Part shown: positions 1-12,900 of the stretch, piece by piece
Layout of the letters: each line of letters opens with the position of its first letter
How positions within the stretch are numbered: position 1 is the first letter of the stretch
DNA from: Utricularia gibba
Lineage: Eukaryota; Streptophyta; Magnoliopsida; Lamiales; Lentibulariaceae
NCBI GenBank assembly: GCA_002189035.1
Contig: NEEC01000482.1
Span: 1-26,625, forward strand
Direction of reading: 5' to 3'
Length of the DNA: 26,625 bases
The notes under the pieces: generated by a model
Database searches by the model: none
Seen by the model: the letters and a program-made list of their open reading frames with translations, nothing else
What the model was told of the DNA's origin: nothing
Program-made: the position numbers and the translations under genes

Positions 1-980
1 TGAACTTCGTTCTGACCCAAGGTTCGGTCTGACTCCTTTGCCACATCGGGTCCTACTCGACGAAAATCGTGATGCAGTTATTGAAGTTAGGATTCATGAG
101 CACCCAAAATGGTTTTCTCACCGCATGCTTTATATTTGATAAGGCGCTCTCGTGGGGCAACGGTATCGAGCAAAAGGTCGAGTCGAGCTCGGCCCATAGT
201 CATTTGTAGCTCGGCAAAAAACTTGATGCATTTATTAACGTTGGTTTTAATAGGCTGCCTACATGGTTTCTCAAGGAAAAGCTTGTCGTTTTGGCGGGTG
301 ATGTCGTTGGGAACTTCGTTCTGACCCAAGGTTCGGTCTGACTCCTTTGCCACATCGGTCCTACTCGACGAAAATCGTGATGCAGTTATTGAAGTTAGGA
401 TTCATGAGCACCCAAAATGGTTTTCTCAACCGCATGCTTTATATTTGATAAGGCACTCTCGTGGGGCAACGGTATCGAGCAGGGGTCGAGTCGAGCTCGG
501 GCCCATAGTCATTTGTAGCTCGGCAAAAAACTTGATGCATTTATTAACGTTGGTTTTAATAGGCTGCCTAATGGTTTTCTCAAGGAAAAGCTTGTCGTTT
601 TGGGCGGGTGATGTCGTTGTGAACTTCGTTCTGACCCAAGGTTCGGTCTGACTCCTTTGCCACATCGGGTCCTACTCGACGAAAATCGTGATGCAGTTAT
701 TGAAGTTAGGATTTCATGAGCACCCAAAATGGTTTTCTCAACCGCATGCTTTATATTTGATAAGGCGCTCTCGTGGGGCAACGGTATCGAGCAGGAGGTC
801 GAGTCGAGCTCGGGCCCATAGTCATTTGTAGCTCGGCAAAAAACTTGATGCATTTATTAACGTTGGTTTTAATAGGCTGCCTCAATGGTTTTCAAGGAAA
901 AGCTTGTCGTTTTTGGCGGGTGATGTCGTTGGAACTTCGTTCTGACCCAAGGTTCGGTCTGACTCCTTTGCCACATCGGG

Positions 981-1275
981 TCCTACTCGACGAAAATCGT
1001 GATGCAGTTATTGAAGTTAGGATTCATGAGCACCCAAAATGGTTTTCTCAACCGCATGCTTTATATTTGAGGAGGCGCTCTAGTGGGGCAACGGTATCGG
1101 CAGAGGTCGAGTCGCTCGGTCCCATAGTCATTTGTAGCTCGGCAAAAAAAATGATGCATTTATTAACGTTGGTTTTAATAGGCTGCTACATGGTTTTCAA
1201 AGGAAAAGCTTGTCGTTTTGGCGGGTGATGTCGTTGGGAACTTCGTTCCCAAGGTTCCTCTCCTTTGCCAATCGG
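981..1275. repeat. Monomer with deletions (295 bp)
   Basis: Bases are missing around 1247-1272: the usual ttctgacccaaggttcggtc tract reads ttcccaaggttcctc, and ccacatcggg is shortened to ccaatcgg. The array continues in register after it. Confidence 0.75.
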
Positions 1276-4200
1276 TCCTACTCGACGAAAATCGTGATGC
1301 AGTTATTGAAGTTAGGATTTCATGAGCACCCAAAATGGTTTTCTCAACGCATGCTTTATATTTGAGGAGGCGCTCTTGGGGCAACGGTATCGAGCAGGAG
1401 GTCGAGTCGAGCTCGGGCCCATAGTCATTTGTAGCTCGGCAAAAAAATGATGCATTTATTAACGTTGGGTTTTAATAGGCTGCCTACATGGTTTCTCAAG
1501 GAAAAGCTTGTCGTTTTGGGCGGGTGATGTCGTTGTGAACTTCGTTCTGACCAAGGTTCGGTCTGACTCCTTTGCCACATCGGGTCCTACTCGACGAAAA
1601 TCGTGATGCAGTTATTGAAGTTAGGATTCATGAGCACCCAAAATGGTTTTCTCAACCGCATGCTTTATATTTGATAAGGCGCTCTCGTGGGGCAACGGTA
1701 TCGGCAGGTCGAGTCGAGCTCGGTCCCATTCATTTGTAGCTCCGGCAAAAAATGATGCATTTATTAACGTTGGGTTTTAATAGGCTGCCTACATGGTTTC
1801 TCAAGGAAAAGCTTGTCGTTTTTGGCGGGTGATGTCGTTGGGAACTTCGTTCTGACCAAGGTTCGGTCTGACTCCTTTGCCACATCGGGTCCTACTCGAC
1901 GAAAATCGTGATGCAGTTATTGAAGTTAGGATTCATGAGCACCCAAAATGGTTTTCTCAACCGCATGCTTTATATTTGATAAGGCACTCTCGTGGGGCAA
2001 CGGTATCGAGCAGGAGGTCGAGTCGAGCTCGGCCCATAGTCATTTGTAGCTCGGCAAAAAACTTGATGCATTTATTAACGTTGGTTTTAATAGGCTGCCT
2101 CAATGGTTTCTCAAGGAAAAGCTTGTCGTTTTTGGGCGGGTGATGTCGTTGTGAACTTCGTTCTGACCAAGGTTCGGTCTGACTCCTTTGCCACATCGGG
2201 TCCTACTCGACGAAAATCGTGATGCAGTTATTGAAGTTAGGATTCATGAGCACCCAAAATGGTTTTCAACCGCATGCTTTATATTTGATAAGGCGCTCTC
2301 GTGGGGCAACGGTATCGAGCAGGAGGTCGAGTCGAGCTCGGGCCCATAGTCATTTGTAGCTCGGCAAAAAAATTGATGCATTTATTAACGTTGGTTTATT
2401 AGGCTGCTACATAGTTTCTCAAGGAAAAGCTTGTCGTTTTTGGGCGGGTGATGTCGTTGGGAACTTCGTTCTGACCAAGGTTTGTCTGACTCCTTTGCCA
2501 CATCGGGTCCTACTCGACGAAAATCGTGATGCAGTTATTGAAGTTAGGATTCATGAGCACCCAAAATGGTTTTCTCAACCGCATGCTTTATATTTGATAA
2601 GGCGCTCTCGTGGGGCAACGGTATCGAGCAGGAGGTCGAGTCGAGCTCGGCCCATAGTCATTTGTAGCTCGGCAAAAACTTGATGCATTTATTAACGTTG
2701 GTTTTAATAGGCGCCTCAATGGTTTTCTCAAGGAAAAGCTTGTCGTTTTTGGGCGGTGATGTCGTTGTGAACTTCGTTCTGACCCAAGGTTCGGTCTGAC
2801 TCCTTTGCCACATCGGGTCCTACTCGACGAAAATCGTGATGCAGTTATTGAAGTTAGGATTCATGAGCACCCAAAATGGTTTTCTCAACGCATGCTTTAT
2901 ATTTGATAAGGCACTCTCGTGGGGCAACGGTATCGAGCAGGAGGTCGAGTCGAGCTCGGGCCATAGTCATTTGTAGCTCGGCAAAAAACTTGATGCATTT
3001 ATTAACGTTGGTTTTAATAGGCTGCCTCAATGGTTTTCTCAAGGAAAAGCTTGTCGTTTTTGGGCGGTGATGTCGTTGTGAACTTCGTTCTGACCCAAGG
3101 TTCGGTCTGACTCCTTTGCCACATCGGGTCCTACTCGACGAAAATCGTGATGCAGTTATTGAAGTTAGGATTCATGAGCACCCAAAATGGTTTTCTCAAC
3201 CGCATGCTTTATATTTGATAAGGCCTCTCGTGGGGCAACGGTATCGAGCAGGAGGTCGAGTCGAGCTCGGGCCATAGTCATTTGTAGCTCGGCAAAAAAC
3301 TTGATGCATTTATTAACGTTGGTTTTAATAGGCTGCCTACATGGTTTTCTCAAGGAAAAGCTTGTCGTTTTTGGGCGGGTGATGTCGTTGTGAACTTCGT
3401 TCGACCCAAGGTTCGTCTGACTCCTTTGCCACATCGGGTCCTACTCGACGAAAATCGTGATGCAGTTATTGAAGTTAGGATCATGAGCACCCAAAATGGT
3501 TTTCTCAACCGCATGCTTTATATTTGATAAGGCACTCTCGTGGGGCAACGGTATCGAGCAGGAGGTCGAGTCGAGCTCGGGCCCATAGTCATTTGTAGCT
3601 CGGCAAAAAAAATTGATGCATTTATTAACGGGTTTTTAATAGGCTGCCTCAATGGTTTTCTCAAGGAAAAGCTTGTCGTTTTTGGGCGGTGATGTCGTTG
3701 TGAACTTCGTTCTGACCAAGGTTCGTCTGACTCCTTTGCCACATCGGGTCCTACTCGACGAAAATCGTGATGCAGTTATTGAAGTTAGGATTCATGAGCA
3801 CCCAAAATGGTTTTCTCAACCGCATGCTTTATATTTGATAAGGCACTCTCGTGGGGCAACGGTATCGAGCAGGAGGTCGAGTCGAGCTCGGGCCCATAGT
3901 CATTTGTAGCCGGCAAAAAACTTGATGCATTTATTAACGTTGGTTTTAATAGGCTGCCTCAATGGTTTCTCAAGGAAAAGCTTGTCGTTTTTGGGCGGTG
4001 ATGTCGTTGGAACTTCGTTCTGACCCAAGGTTCGGTCTGACTCCTTTGCCACATCGGTCCTACTCGACGAAAATCGTGATGCAGTTATTGAAGTTAGGAT
4101 TTCATGAGCACCCAAAATGGTTTTCTCAACCGCATGCTTTATATTTGAGGAGGCGCTCTAGTGGGGCAACGGTATCGGGCAGGAGGTCGAGTCGAGCTCG

Positions 4201-4318
4201 GTCCCATAGTCATTTGTAGCTCGGCAAAAAAATGATGCATTTATTAACGTTGGGTTTTAATAGGCTGCCTACATGGTTTCTCAAGGAAAAGCTTGTCGTT
4301 TTGGCGGGTGATGTCGTT

Positions 4319-4660
4319 GGAACTTCGTTCTGACCAAGGTTCGGTCTGACTCCTTTGCCACATCGGGTCCTACTCGACGAAAATCGTGATGCAGTTATTG
4401 AAGTTAGGATTCATGAGCACCCAAAATGGTTTTCTCAACCGCATGCTTTATATTTGATAGGCGCTCTCGTGGGGCAACGGTATCGAGCAGGAGGTCGAGT
4501 CGAGCTCGGGCCCATAGTCATTTGTAGCTCGGCAAAAAACTTGATGCATTTATTAACGTTGGTTTTAATAGGCTGCCTCAATGGTTTCTCAAGGAAAAGC
4601 TTGTCGTTTTTGGGCGGGTGATGTCGTTGTGAACTTCGTTCTGACCCAAGGTTCGGTCTG
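4319..4660. repeat. Identical 342 bp block, copy 1 of 2
   Basis: Base-for-base reading shows identity with 6179-6520, an offset of 1860 bp (six monomers). The block is longer than one monomer and includes the uncommon gatagg form. Identity ends on the right where this copy goes into tgtctcc and the other into tgactcc. On the left they differ at atgtcgttgg against atgtcttggg. Confidence 0.9.
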
Positions 4661-4679
4661 TCTCCTTTGCCAAATCTGG

Positions 4680-4988
4680 TCCTACTCGACGAAAATCGTG
4701 ATGCAGTTATTGAAGTTAGGATTTCATGAGCACCCAAAATGGTTTTCTCAATCGCATGCTTTGTATTTGAGGAGGCGCTCTAGTGGGGCACGGTATCGGG
4801 CAAAAGGTCGAGTCGGGCTCGGCCCATAGTCATTTGTAGCTCGGCAAAAAAGTGATGCATTTATTAACGTTGGGTTTTAATAGGCTGCCTACATGGTTTC
4901 TCAAGGAAAAGCTTGTCGTTTTTGGCGGGTGATGTCGTTGGGAACTTCGTTCTGACCAAGGTTCGGTCTGACTCCTTTGCCACATCGG
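4680..4988. repeat. Diverged monomer subfamily (ttgtatttg / gtcgggctcg), copy 1
   Basis: This copy differs from the majority at several linked sites: gccaaatctgg before the anchor, aatcgcatg, ttgtatttg, gaggagg, ctctagtgggg, cacggtatcggg, caaaagg and gtcgggctcg. The last change destroys the SacI site. The linked changes mark a distinct subfamily, also seen at 5920, 9622 and 15782. Confidence 0.8.
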
Positions 4989-5606
4989 TCCTACTCGACG
5001 AAAATCGTGATGCAGTTATTGAAGTTAGGATTCATGAGCACCCAAAATGGTTTTCTCAACGCATGCTTTATATTTGATAAGGCACTCTCGTGGGGCAACG
5101 GTATCGAGCAGGAGGTCGAGTCGAGCTCGGGCCCATAGTCATTTGTAGCTCGGCAAAAAAATTGATGCATTTATTAACGTTGGTTTTATTAGGCTGCCTA
5201 CATGTTTTCAAGGAAAAGCTTGTCGTTTTTGGGCGGGTGATGTCGTTGGGAACTTCGTTCTGACCAAGGTTCGTCTGACTCCTTTGCCACATCGGGTCCT
5301 ACTCGACGAAAATCGTGATGCAGTTATTGAAGTTAGGATTCATGAGCACCCAAAATGGTTTTCTCAACCGCATGCTTTATATTTGATAAGGCACTCTCGT
5401 GGGGCAACGGTATCGAGCAGGAGGTCGAGTCGAGCTCGGCCCATAGTCATTTGTAGCTCGGCAAAAAACTTGATGCATTTATTAACGTTGGTTTTAATAG
5501 GCTGCCTCAAGGTTTTCTCAAGGAAAAGCTTGTCGTTTTTGGGCGGGTGATGTCGTTGGAACTTCGTTCTGACCCAAGGTTCGTCTGACTCCTTTGCCAC
5601 ATCGGG

Positions 5607-6227
5607 TCCTACTCGACGAAAATCGTGATGCAGTTATTGAAGTTAGGATTCATGAGCACCCAAAATGGTTTTCTCAACCGCATGCTTTATATTTGATAAG
5701 GCACTCTCGTGGGGCAACGGTATCGAGCAGGAGGTCGAGTCGAGCTCGGGCCCATAGTCATTTGTAGCTCGGCAAAAAACTTGATGCATTTATTAACGGT
5801 TGGTTTTAATAGGCTGCCTCAATGGTTTTCTCAAGGAAAAGCTTGTCGTTTTTGGGCGGTGATGTCGTTGTGAACTTCGTTCTGACCCAGGTTCGGTCTG
5901 TCTCCTTTGCCAAATCTGGTCCTACTCGACGAAAATCGTGATGCAGTTATTGAAGTTAGGATTTCATGAGCACCCAAAATGGTTTTCTCAATCGCATGCT
6001 TTGTATTTGAGGAGGCGCTCTAGTGGGGCACGGTATCGGCAAAAGGTCGAGTCGGGCTCGGCCCATAGTCATTTGTAGCTCGCAAAAAAAGTGATGCATT
6101 TATTAACGTTGGGTTTTAATAGGCTGCCTACATGGTTTCTCAAGGAAAAGCTTGTCGTTTTTGGCGGGTGATGTCTTGGGAACTTCGTTCTGACCAAGGT
6201 TCGGTCTGACTCCTTTGCCACATCGGG
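5607..6227. repeat. Duplicated monomer pair, copy 1 of 2
   Basis: The pair consists of a copy with aaggcactctc, attaacggttgg (extra g) and gcctcaatgg, followed by a diverged monomer with gccaaatctgg, aatcgcatg, ttgtatttg and gtcgggctcg. The same two-monomer combination lies at 9308-9931, 12 monomers away, with only small differences, mostly one-base indels. Confidence 0.8.
5920..6227. repeat. Diverged monomer subfamily, copy 2
   Basis: Same linked variants as the copy at 4680, including loss of GAGCTC; one g shorter at tatcggc. It also reads gtcttggg in the T/G-rich part. Confidence 0.8.
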
Positions 6228-6520
6228 TCCTACTCGACGAAAATCGTGATGCAGTTATTGAAGTTAGGATTCATGAGCACCCAAAATGGTTTTCTCAACC
6301 GCATGCTTTATATTTGATAGGCGCTCTCGTGGGGCAACGGTATCGAGCAGGAGGTCGAGTCGAGCTCGGGCCCATAGTCATTTGTAGCTCGGCAAAAAAC
6401 TTGATGCATTTATTAACGTTGGTTTTAATAGGCTGCCTCAATGGTTTCTCAAGGAAAAGCTTGTCGTTTTTGGGCGGGTGATGTCGTTGTGAACTTCGTT
6501 CTGACCCAAGGTTCGGTCTG
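6179..6520. repeat. Identical 342 bp block, copy 2 of 2
   Basis: Partner of 4319-4660. Most other monomer pairs in this zone differ by several indels, so a perfect block of this length suggests a recent duplication or gene conversion. Confidence 0.9.
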
Positions 6521-7157
6521 ACTCCTTTGCCAATCGGTCCTACTCGACGAAAATCGTGATGCAGTTATTGAAGTTAGGATTTCATGAGCACCCAAAATGG
6601 TTTTCTCAACGCATGCTTTATATTTGAGGAGGCGCTCTCGTGGGGCAACGGTATCGAGCAGGTCGAGTCGAGCTCGGCCCATAGTCATTTGTAGCCGCAA
6701 AAAAATTGATGCATTTATTAACGTTGGGTTTTAATAGGCTGCCTACATGGTTTCTCAAGGAAAAGCTTGTCGTTTTTGGCGGGTGATGTCGTTGGGAACT
6801 TCGTTCTGACCCAAGGTTCGGTCTGACTCCTTTGCCACATCGGTCCTACTCGACGAAAATCGTGATGCAGTTATTGAAGTTAGGATTTCATGAGCACCCA
6901 AAATGGTTTTCTCAACCGCATGCTTTATATTTGATAAGGCACTCTCGTGGGGCAACGGTATCGAGCAGGAGGTCGAGTCGAGCTCGGGCCCATAGTCATT
7001 TGTAGCTCGGCAAAAAAATTGATGCATTTATTAACGTTGGTTTTAATAGGCTGCCTACATGTTTTCTCAAGGAAAAGCTTGTCGTTTTTGGGCGGGTGAT
7101 GTCGTTGTGAACTTCGTTCTGACCCAAGGTTCGGTCTGACTCCTTTGCCACATCGGG

Positions 7158-7459
7158 TCCTACTCGACGAAAATCGTGATGCAGTTATTGAAGTTAGGAT
7201 TCATGAGCACCCAAAATGGTTTTCTCAACCGCATGCTTTATATTTGATAAGGCACTCTCGTGGGGCAACGGTATCGAGCAGGAGGTCGAGTCGAGCTCGG
7301 CCCATAGTCATTTGTAGCTCGGCAAAAAAATTGATGCATTTATTAACGAATAGGCTGCCTAATGGTTTTCTCAAGGAAAAGCTTGTCGTTTTTGGGCGGT
7401 GATGTCGTTGGAACTTCGTTCTGACCCAAGGTTCGGTCTGACTCCTTTGCCACATCGGG
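7158..7459. repeat. Monomer with an 8 bp deletion (302 bp)
   Basis: At 7348/7349 the usual ttaacgttggttttaatagg reads ttaacgaatagg, a loss of ttggtttt. The anchors on both sides are intact. Confidence 0.75.
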
Positions 7460-9307
7460 TCCTACTCGACGAAAATCGTGATGCAGTTATTGAAGTTAGG
7501 ATTCATGAGCACCAAAATGGTTTTCTCAACCGCATGCTTTATATTTGATAAGGCACTCTCGTGGGGCAACGGTATCGAGCAGGAGGTCGAGTCGAGCTCG
7601 GGCCCATAGTCATTTGTAGCTCGGCAAAAAACTTGATGCATTTATTAACGTTGGTTTTAATAGGCTGCCTCAATGGTTTCTCAAGGAAAAGCTTGTCGTT
7701 TTTGGGCGGGTGATGTCGTTGTGAACTTCGTTCTGACCCAAGGTTCGGTCTGACTCCTTTGCCAAATCGGTCCTACTCGACGAAAATCGTGATGCAGTTA
7801 TTGAAGTTAGGATTTCATGAGCACCCAAAATGGTTTTCTCAACGCATGCTTTATATTTGATAGGCGCTCTCGTGGGGCAACGGTATCGAGCAGGAGGTCG
7901 AGTCGAGCTCGGCCATAGTCATTTGTAGCTCGGCAAAAAACTTGATGCATTTATTAACGTTTTTAATAGGCCTCAATGGTTTTCTCAAGGAAAAGCTTGT
8001 CGTTTTTGGGCGGTGATGTCGTTGTGAACTTCGTTCTGACCAAGGTTCGGTCTGACTCCTTTGCCAAATCGGTCCTACTCGACGAAAATCGTGATGCAGT
8101 TATTGAAGTTAGGATTTCATGAGCACCCAAAATGGTTTTCTCAACGCATGCTTTATATTTGATAGGCGCTCTAGTGGGGCAACGGTATCGGGCAGGTCGA
8201 GTCGAGCTCGGCCCAGAGTCATTTGTAGCCCGGCAAAAAAATTGATGCATTTATTAACGTTGGGTTTTAATAGGCTGCCTACATGGTTTCTCAAGGAAAA
8301 GCTTGTCGTTTTTGGCGGGTGATGTCGTTGGAACTTCGTTCTGACCAAGGTTCGGTCTGACTCCTTTGCCACATCGGTCCTACTCGACGAAAATCGTGAT
8401 GCAGTTATTGAAGTTAGGATTCATGAGCACCCAAAATGGTTTTCTCAACGCATGCTTTATATTTGATAAGGCACTCTCGTGGGGCAACGGTATCGAGCAG
8501 GAGGTCGAGTCGAGCTCGGGCCCATAGTCATTTGTAGCTCGGCAAAAAACTTGATGCATTTATTAACGTTGGTTTTAATAGGCTGCCTCATGGTTTCTCA
8601 AGGAAAAGCTTGTCGTTTTTGGGCGGGTGATGTCGTTGGAACTTCGTTCTGACCCAAGGTTCGGTCTGACTCCTTTGCCACATCGGTCCTACTCGACGAA
8701 AATCGTGATGCAGTTATTGAAGTTAGGATTCATGAGCACCCAAAATGGTTTTCTCAACCGCATGCTTTATATTTGATAAGGCACTCTCGTGGGGCAACGG
8801 TATCGAGCAGGAGGTCGAGTCGAGCTCGGCCCATAGTCATTTGTAGCTCGGCAAAAAAACTTGATGCATTTATTAACGTTGGTTTTAATAGGCTGCCTAA
8901 TGGTTTCTCAAGGAAAAGCTTGTCGTTTTTGGGCGGGTGATGTCGTTGTGAACTTTTCGTTCTGACCCAAGGTTCGTCTGACTCCTTTGCCACATCGGGT
9001 CCTACTCGACGAAAATCGTGATGCAGTTATTGAAGTTAGGATTCATGAGCACCCAAAATGGTTTTCTCAACCGCATGCTTTATATTTGATAAGGCACTCT
9101 CGTGGGGCAACGGTATCGAGCAGGAGGTCGAGTCGAGCTCGGGCCCAGTCATTTGTAGCTCGGCAAAAAATTGATGCATTTATTAACGTTGGTTTTAATA
9201 GGCTGCCTACATGGTTTTCTCAAGGAAAAGCTTGTCGTTTTTGGCGGGTGATGTCGTTGGAACTTCGTTCGACCCAAGGTTCGGTCTGACTCCTTTGCCA
9301 CATCGGG

Positions 9308-9931
9308 TCCTACTCGACGAAAATCGTGATGCAGTTATTGAAGTTAGGATTCATGAGCACCCAAAATGGTTTTCTCAACCGCATGCTTTATATTTGATAA
9401 GGCACTCTCGTGGGGCAACGGTATCGAGCAGGAGGTCGAGTCGAGCTCGGGCCCATAGTCATTTGTAGCTCGGCAAAAAACTTGATGCATTTATTAACGG
9501 TTGGTTTTAATAGGCTGCCTCAATGGTTTTCTCAAGGAAAAGCTTGTCGTTTTTGGGCGGTGATGTCGTTGTGAACTTCGTTCTGACCCAAGGTTCGGTC
9601 TGTCTCCTTTGCCAAATCTGGTCCTACTCGACGAAAATCGTGATGCAGTTATTGAAGTTAGGATTTCATGAGCACCCAAAATGGTTTTCTCAATCGCATG
9701 CTTTGTATTTGAGGAGGCGCTCTAGTGGGGCACGGTATCGGGCAAAAGGTCGAGTCGGGCTCGGTCCCCATAGTCATTTGTAGCTCGGCAAAAAAATGAT
9801 GCATTTATAACGTTGGGTTTTAATAGGCTGCCTACATGGTTTTCTCAAGGAAAAGCTTGTCGTTTTTGGGCGGTGATGTCGTTGGGAACTTCGTTCGACC
9901 AAGGTTCGGTCTGACTCCTTTGCCACATCGG
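9308..9931. repeat. Duplicated monomer pair, copy 2 of 2
   Basis: Partner of 5607-6227, sharing the rare attaacggttgg insertion and the diverged second monomer. The offset is 3701-3702 bp. Confidence 0.8.
9622..9931. repeat. Diverged monomer subfamily, copy 3
   Basis: Same linked variants (ttgtatttg, ctctagtgggg, gtcgggctcg), with tccccatag and a one-base loss in atttataacg. Confidence 0.8.
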
Positions 9932-12900
9932 TCCTACTCGACGAAAATCGTGATGCATTATTGAAGTTAGGATGTCATGAGCACCCAAAATGGTTTTCTC
10001 AACGCATGCTTTATATTTGATAAGGCGCTCTCGTGGGGCAACGGTATCGAGCAGGAGGTCGAGTCGAGCTCGGGCCCATAGTCATTTGTAGCTCGGCAAA
10101 AAACTTGATGCATTTATTAACGTTGGTTTTAATAGGCTGCCTCAATGGTTTTCTCAAGGAAAAGCTTGTCGTTTTTGGGCGGGTGATGTCGTTGTGAACT
10201 TCGTTCTGACCCAAGGTTCGTCTGACTCCTTTGCCACATCGGGTCCTACTCGACGAAATCGTGATGCAGTTATTGAAGTTAGGATATCATGAGCACCCAA
10301 AATGGTTTTCTCAACCGCATGCTTTATATTTGATAAGGCACTCTCGTGGGGCAACGGTATCGAGCAGGAGGTCGAGTCGAGCTCGGGCCCATAGTCATTT
10401 GTAGCTCGGCAAAAAACTTGATGCATTTATTAACGTTGGTTTTAATAGGCTGCCTAATGGTTTCTCAAGGAAAAGCTTGTCGTTTTTGGGCGGTGATGTC
10501 GTTGTGAACTTCGTTCTGACCAAGGTTCGTCTGACTCCTTTGCCACATCGGGTCCTACTCGACGAAAATCGTGATGCAGTTATTGAAGTTAGGATTTCAT
10601 GAGCACCCAAAATGGTTTTCTCAACCGCATGCTTTATATTTGAGGAGGCGCTCTCGTGGGGCAACGGTATCGAGCAGGAGGTCGAGTCGAGCTCGGGCCC
10701 AGAGTCATTTGTAGCCGGCAAAAAACTTGATGCATTTATTAACGTTGGTTTTAATAGGCTGCCTACATGTTTTCTCAAGGAAAAGCTTGTCGTTTTGGCG
10801 GGTGATGTCGTTGGAACTTCGTTCTGACCAAGGTTCGGTCTGACTCCTTTGCCACATCGGTCCTACTCGACGAAAATCGTGATGCAGTTATTGAAGTTAG
10901 GATTCATGAGCACCCAAAATGGTTTTCTCAACGCATGCTTTATATTTGATAAGGCGCTCTCGTGGGGCAACGGTATCGAGCAGGAGGTCGAGTCGAGCTC
11001 GGCCCATAGTCATTTGTAGCCCGGCAAAAAATTGATGCATTTATTAACGTTGGTTTTATAGGCTGCCTACATAGTTTCTCAAGGAAAAGCTTGTCGTTTC
11101 TGGGCGGGTGATGTCGTTGGGAACTTCGTTCTGACCAAGGTTCGGTCTGACTCCTTTGCCACATCGGGTCCTACTCGACGAAAATCGTGATGCAGTTATT
11201 GAAGTTAGGATGTCATGAGCACCCAAAATGGTTTTCTCAACCGCATGCTTTATATTTGAGGAGGCGCTCTCGTGGGGCAACGGTATCGAGCAGGAGGTCG
11301 AGTCGAGCTCGGGCCCATAGTCATTTGTAGCTCGGCAAAAAATTGATGCATTTATTAACGTTGGTTTTAATAGGCTGCCTACATTTTAAGGAAAAGCTTG
11401 TCGTTTTTGGGCGGGTGATGTCGTTGTGAACTTCGTTCTGACCCAAGGTTCGGTCTGACTCCTTTGCCACATCGGGTCCTACTCGACGAAAATCGTGATG
11501 CAGTTATTGAAGTTAGGATCATGAGCACCCAAAATTTTTCTCAACCGCATGCTTTATATTTGATAGGCGCTCTCGTGGGGCAACGGTATCGAGCAGGAGG
11601 TCGAGTCGAGCTCGGGCCCATAGTCATTTGTAGCTCGGCAAAAAAATTGATGCATTTATTAACGTTGGTTTAATAGGCTGCCTACATGGTTTCTCAAGGA
11701 AAAGCTTGTCGTTTTTGGGCGGGTGATGTCGTTGTGAACTTCGTTCTGACCATAAGGTTCGGTCTGACTCCTTTGCCACATCGGGTCCTACTCGACGAAA
11801 ATCGATGCAGTTATTGAAGTTAGGATTCATGAGCACCCAAAATGGTTTTCTCAACCGCATGCTTTATATTTGATAAGGCGCTCTCGTGGGGCAACGGTAT
11901 CGAGCAGGAGGTCGAGTCGAGCTCGGGCCCATAGTCATTTGTAGCCCGGCAAAAATTGATGCATTTATTAACGTTGGTTTAATAGGCTGCCTACATGTTT
12001 CTCAAGGAAAAGCTTGTCGTTTTGGCGGGTGATGTCGTTGGGAACTTCGTTCTGACCAAGGTTCGGTCTGACTCCTTTGCCACATCGGGTCCTACTCGAC
12101 GAAAATCGTGATGCAGTTATTGAAGTTAGGATTCATGAGCACCCAAAATGGTTTTCTCAACCGCATGCTTTATATTTGATAAGGCGCTCTCGTGGGGCAA
12201 CGGTATCGAGCAGGAGGTCGAGTCGAGCTCGGGCCCAGAGTCATTTGTAGCCCGGCAAAAAATTGATGCATTTATTAACGTTGGTTTTATTAGGCTGCCT
12301 ACATGTTTCTCAAGGAAAAGCTTGTCGTTTCTGGGCGGGTGATGTCGTTGGGAACTTCGTTCGGACCCAAGGTTCTGTCTGACTCCTTTGCCACATCGGG
12401 TCCTACTCGACGAAAATCGTGATGCAGTTATTGAAGTTAGGATTCATGAGCACCCAAAATGGTTTTCTCAACCGCATGCTTTATATTTGAGGAGGCGCTC
12501 TCGTGGGCAACGGTATCGAGCAGGAGGTCGAGTCGAGCTCGGCCCATAGTCATTTGTAGCCGGCAAAAAAATTGATGCATTTATTAACGTTGGTTTTAAT
12601 AGGCTGCCTACATGTTTTCTCAAGGAAAAGCTTGTCGTTTTGGGCGGGTGATGTCGTTGGAACTTCGTTCTGACCAAGTTCGGTCTGACTCCTTTGCCAC
12701 ATCGGGTCCTACTCGACGAAAATCGTGATGCAGTTATTGAAGTTAGGATTCATGAGCACCCAAAATGGTTTTCTCAACCGCATGCTTTATATTTGATAAG
12801 GCGCTCTCGTGGGGCAACGGTATCGAGTAGGAGGTCGAGTCGAGCTCGGCCCATAGTCATTTGTAGCTCGGCAAAAAACTTGATGCATTTATTAACGTTG

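Larger units (their letters stand above)
1..10552. repeat. Sub-array I: zone rich in gcctcaatgg / aaggcactctc variants
   Basis: Monomer anchors: 51, 359, 670, 981, 1276, 1585, 1890, 2201, 2508, 2818, 3129, 3439, 3749, 4058, 4368, 4680, 4989, 5297, 5607, 5920, 6228, 6538, 6844, 7158, 7460, 7771, 8073, 8378, 8687, 9000, 9308, 9622, 9932, 10244. About half of the copies have aaggcactctc instead of aaggcgctctc, and about 13 have gcctcaatgg instead of gcctacatgg. I saw neither variant after about 10.35 kb. The cgtttctgg and gagtagg variants of the later zones are absent, and cccagag appears only once, in the copy at 8073. Class order is irregular, with no fixed higher-order period. Confidence 0.8.

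Noticed and set aside
1877-2143. Repeated plus-strand frames starting MPHRVLLDENRD, of about 88 codons, in many monomers.
   Set aside because: They recur because the same DNA recurs. Single-base indels not in multiples of three break them in many copies, with no sign of selection for frame, and there is no promoter or terminator outside the repeat.
1-10552. A fixed four-monomer order in the first zone, since diverged copies are numbers 16, 20, 32 and 52 in the array.
   Set aside because: The other gatttcatg/gaggagg copies in this zone (for example 1276, 4058, 6538) do not keep a spacing of four, and the monomers between do not match at that lag. The multiples of four look accidental.
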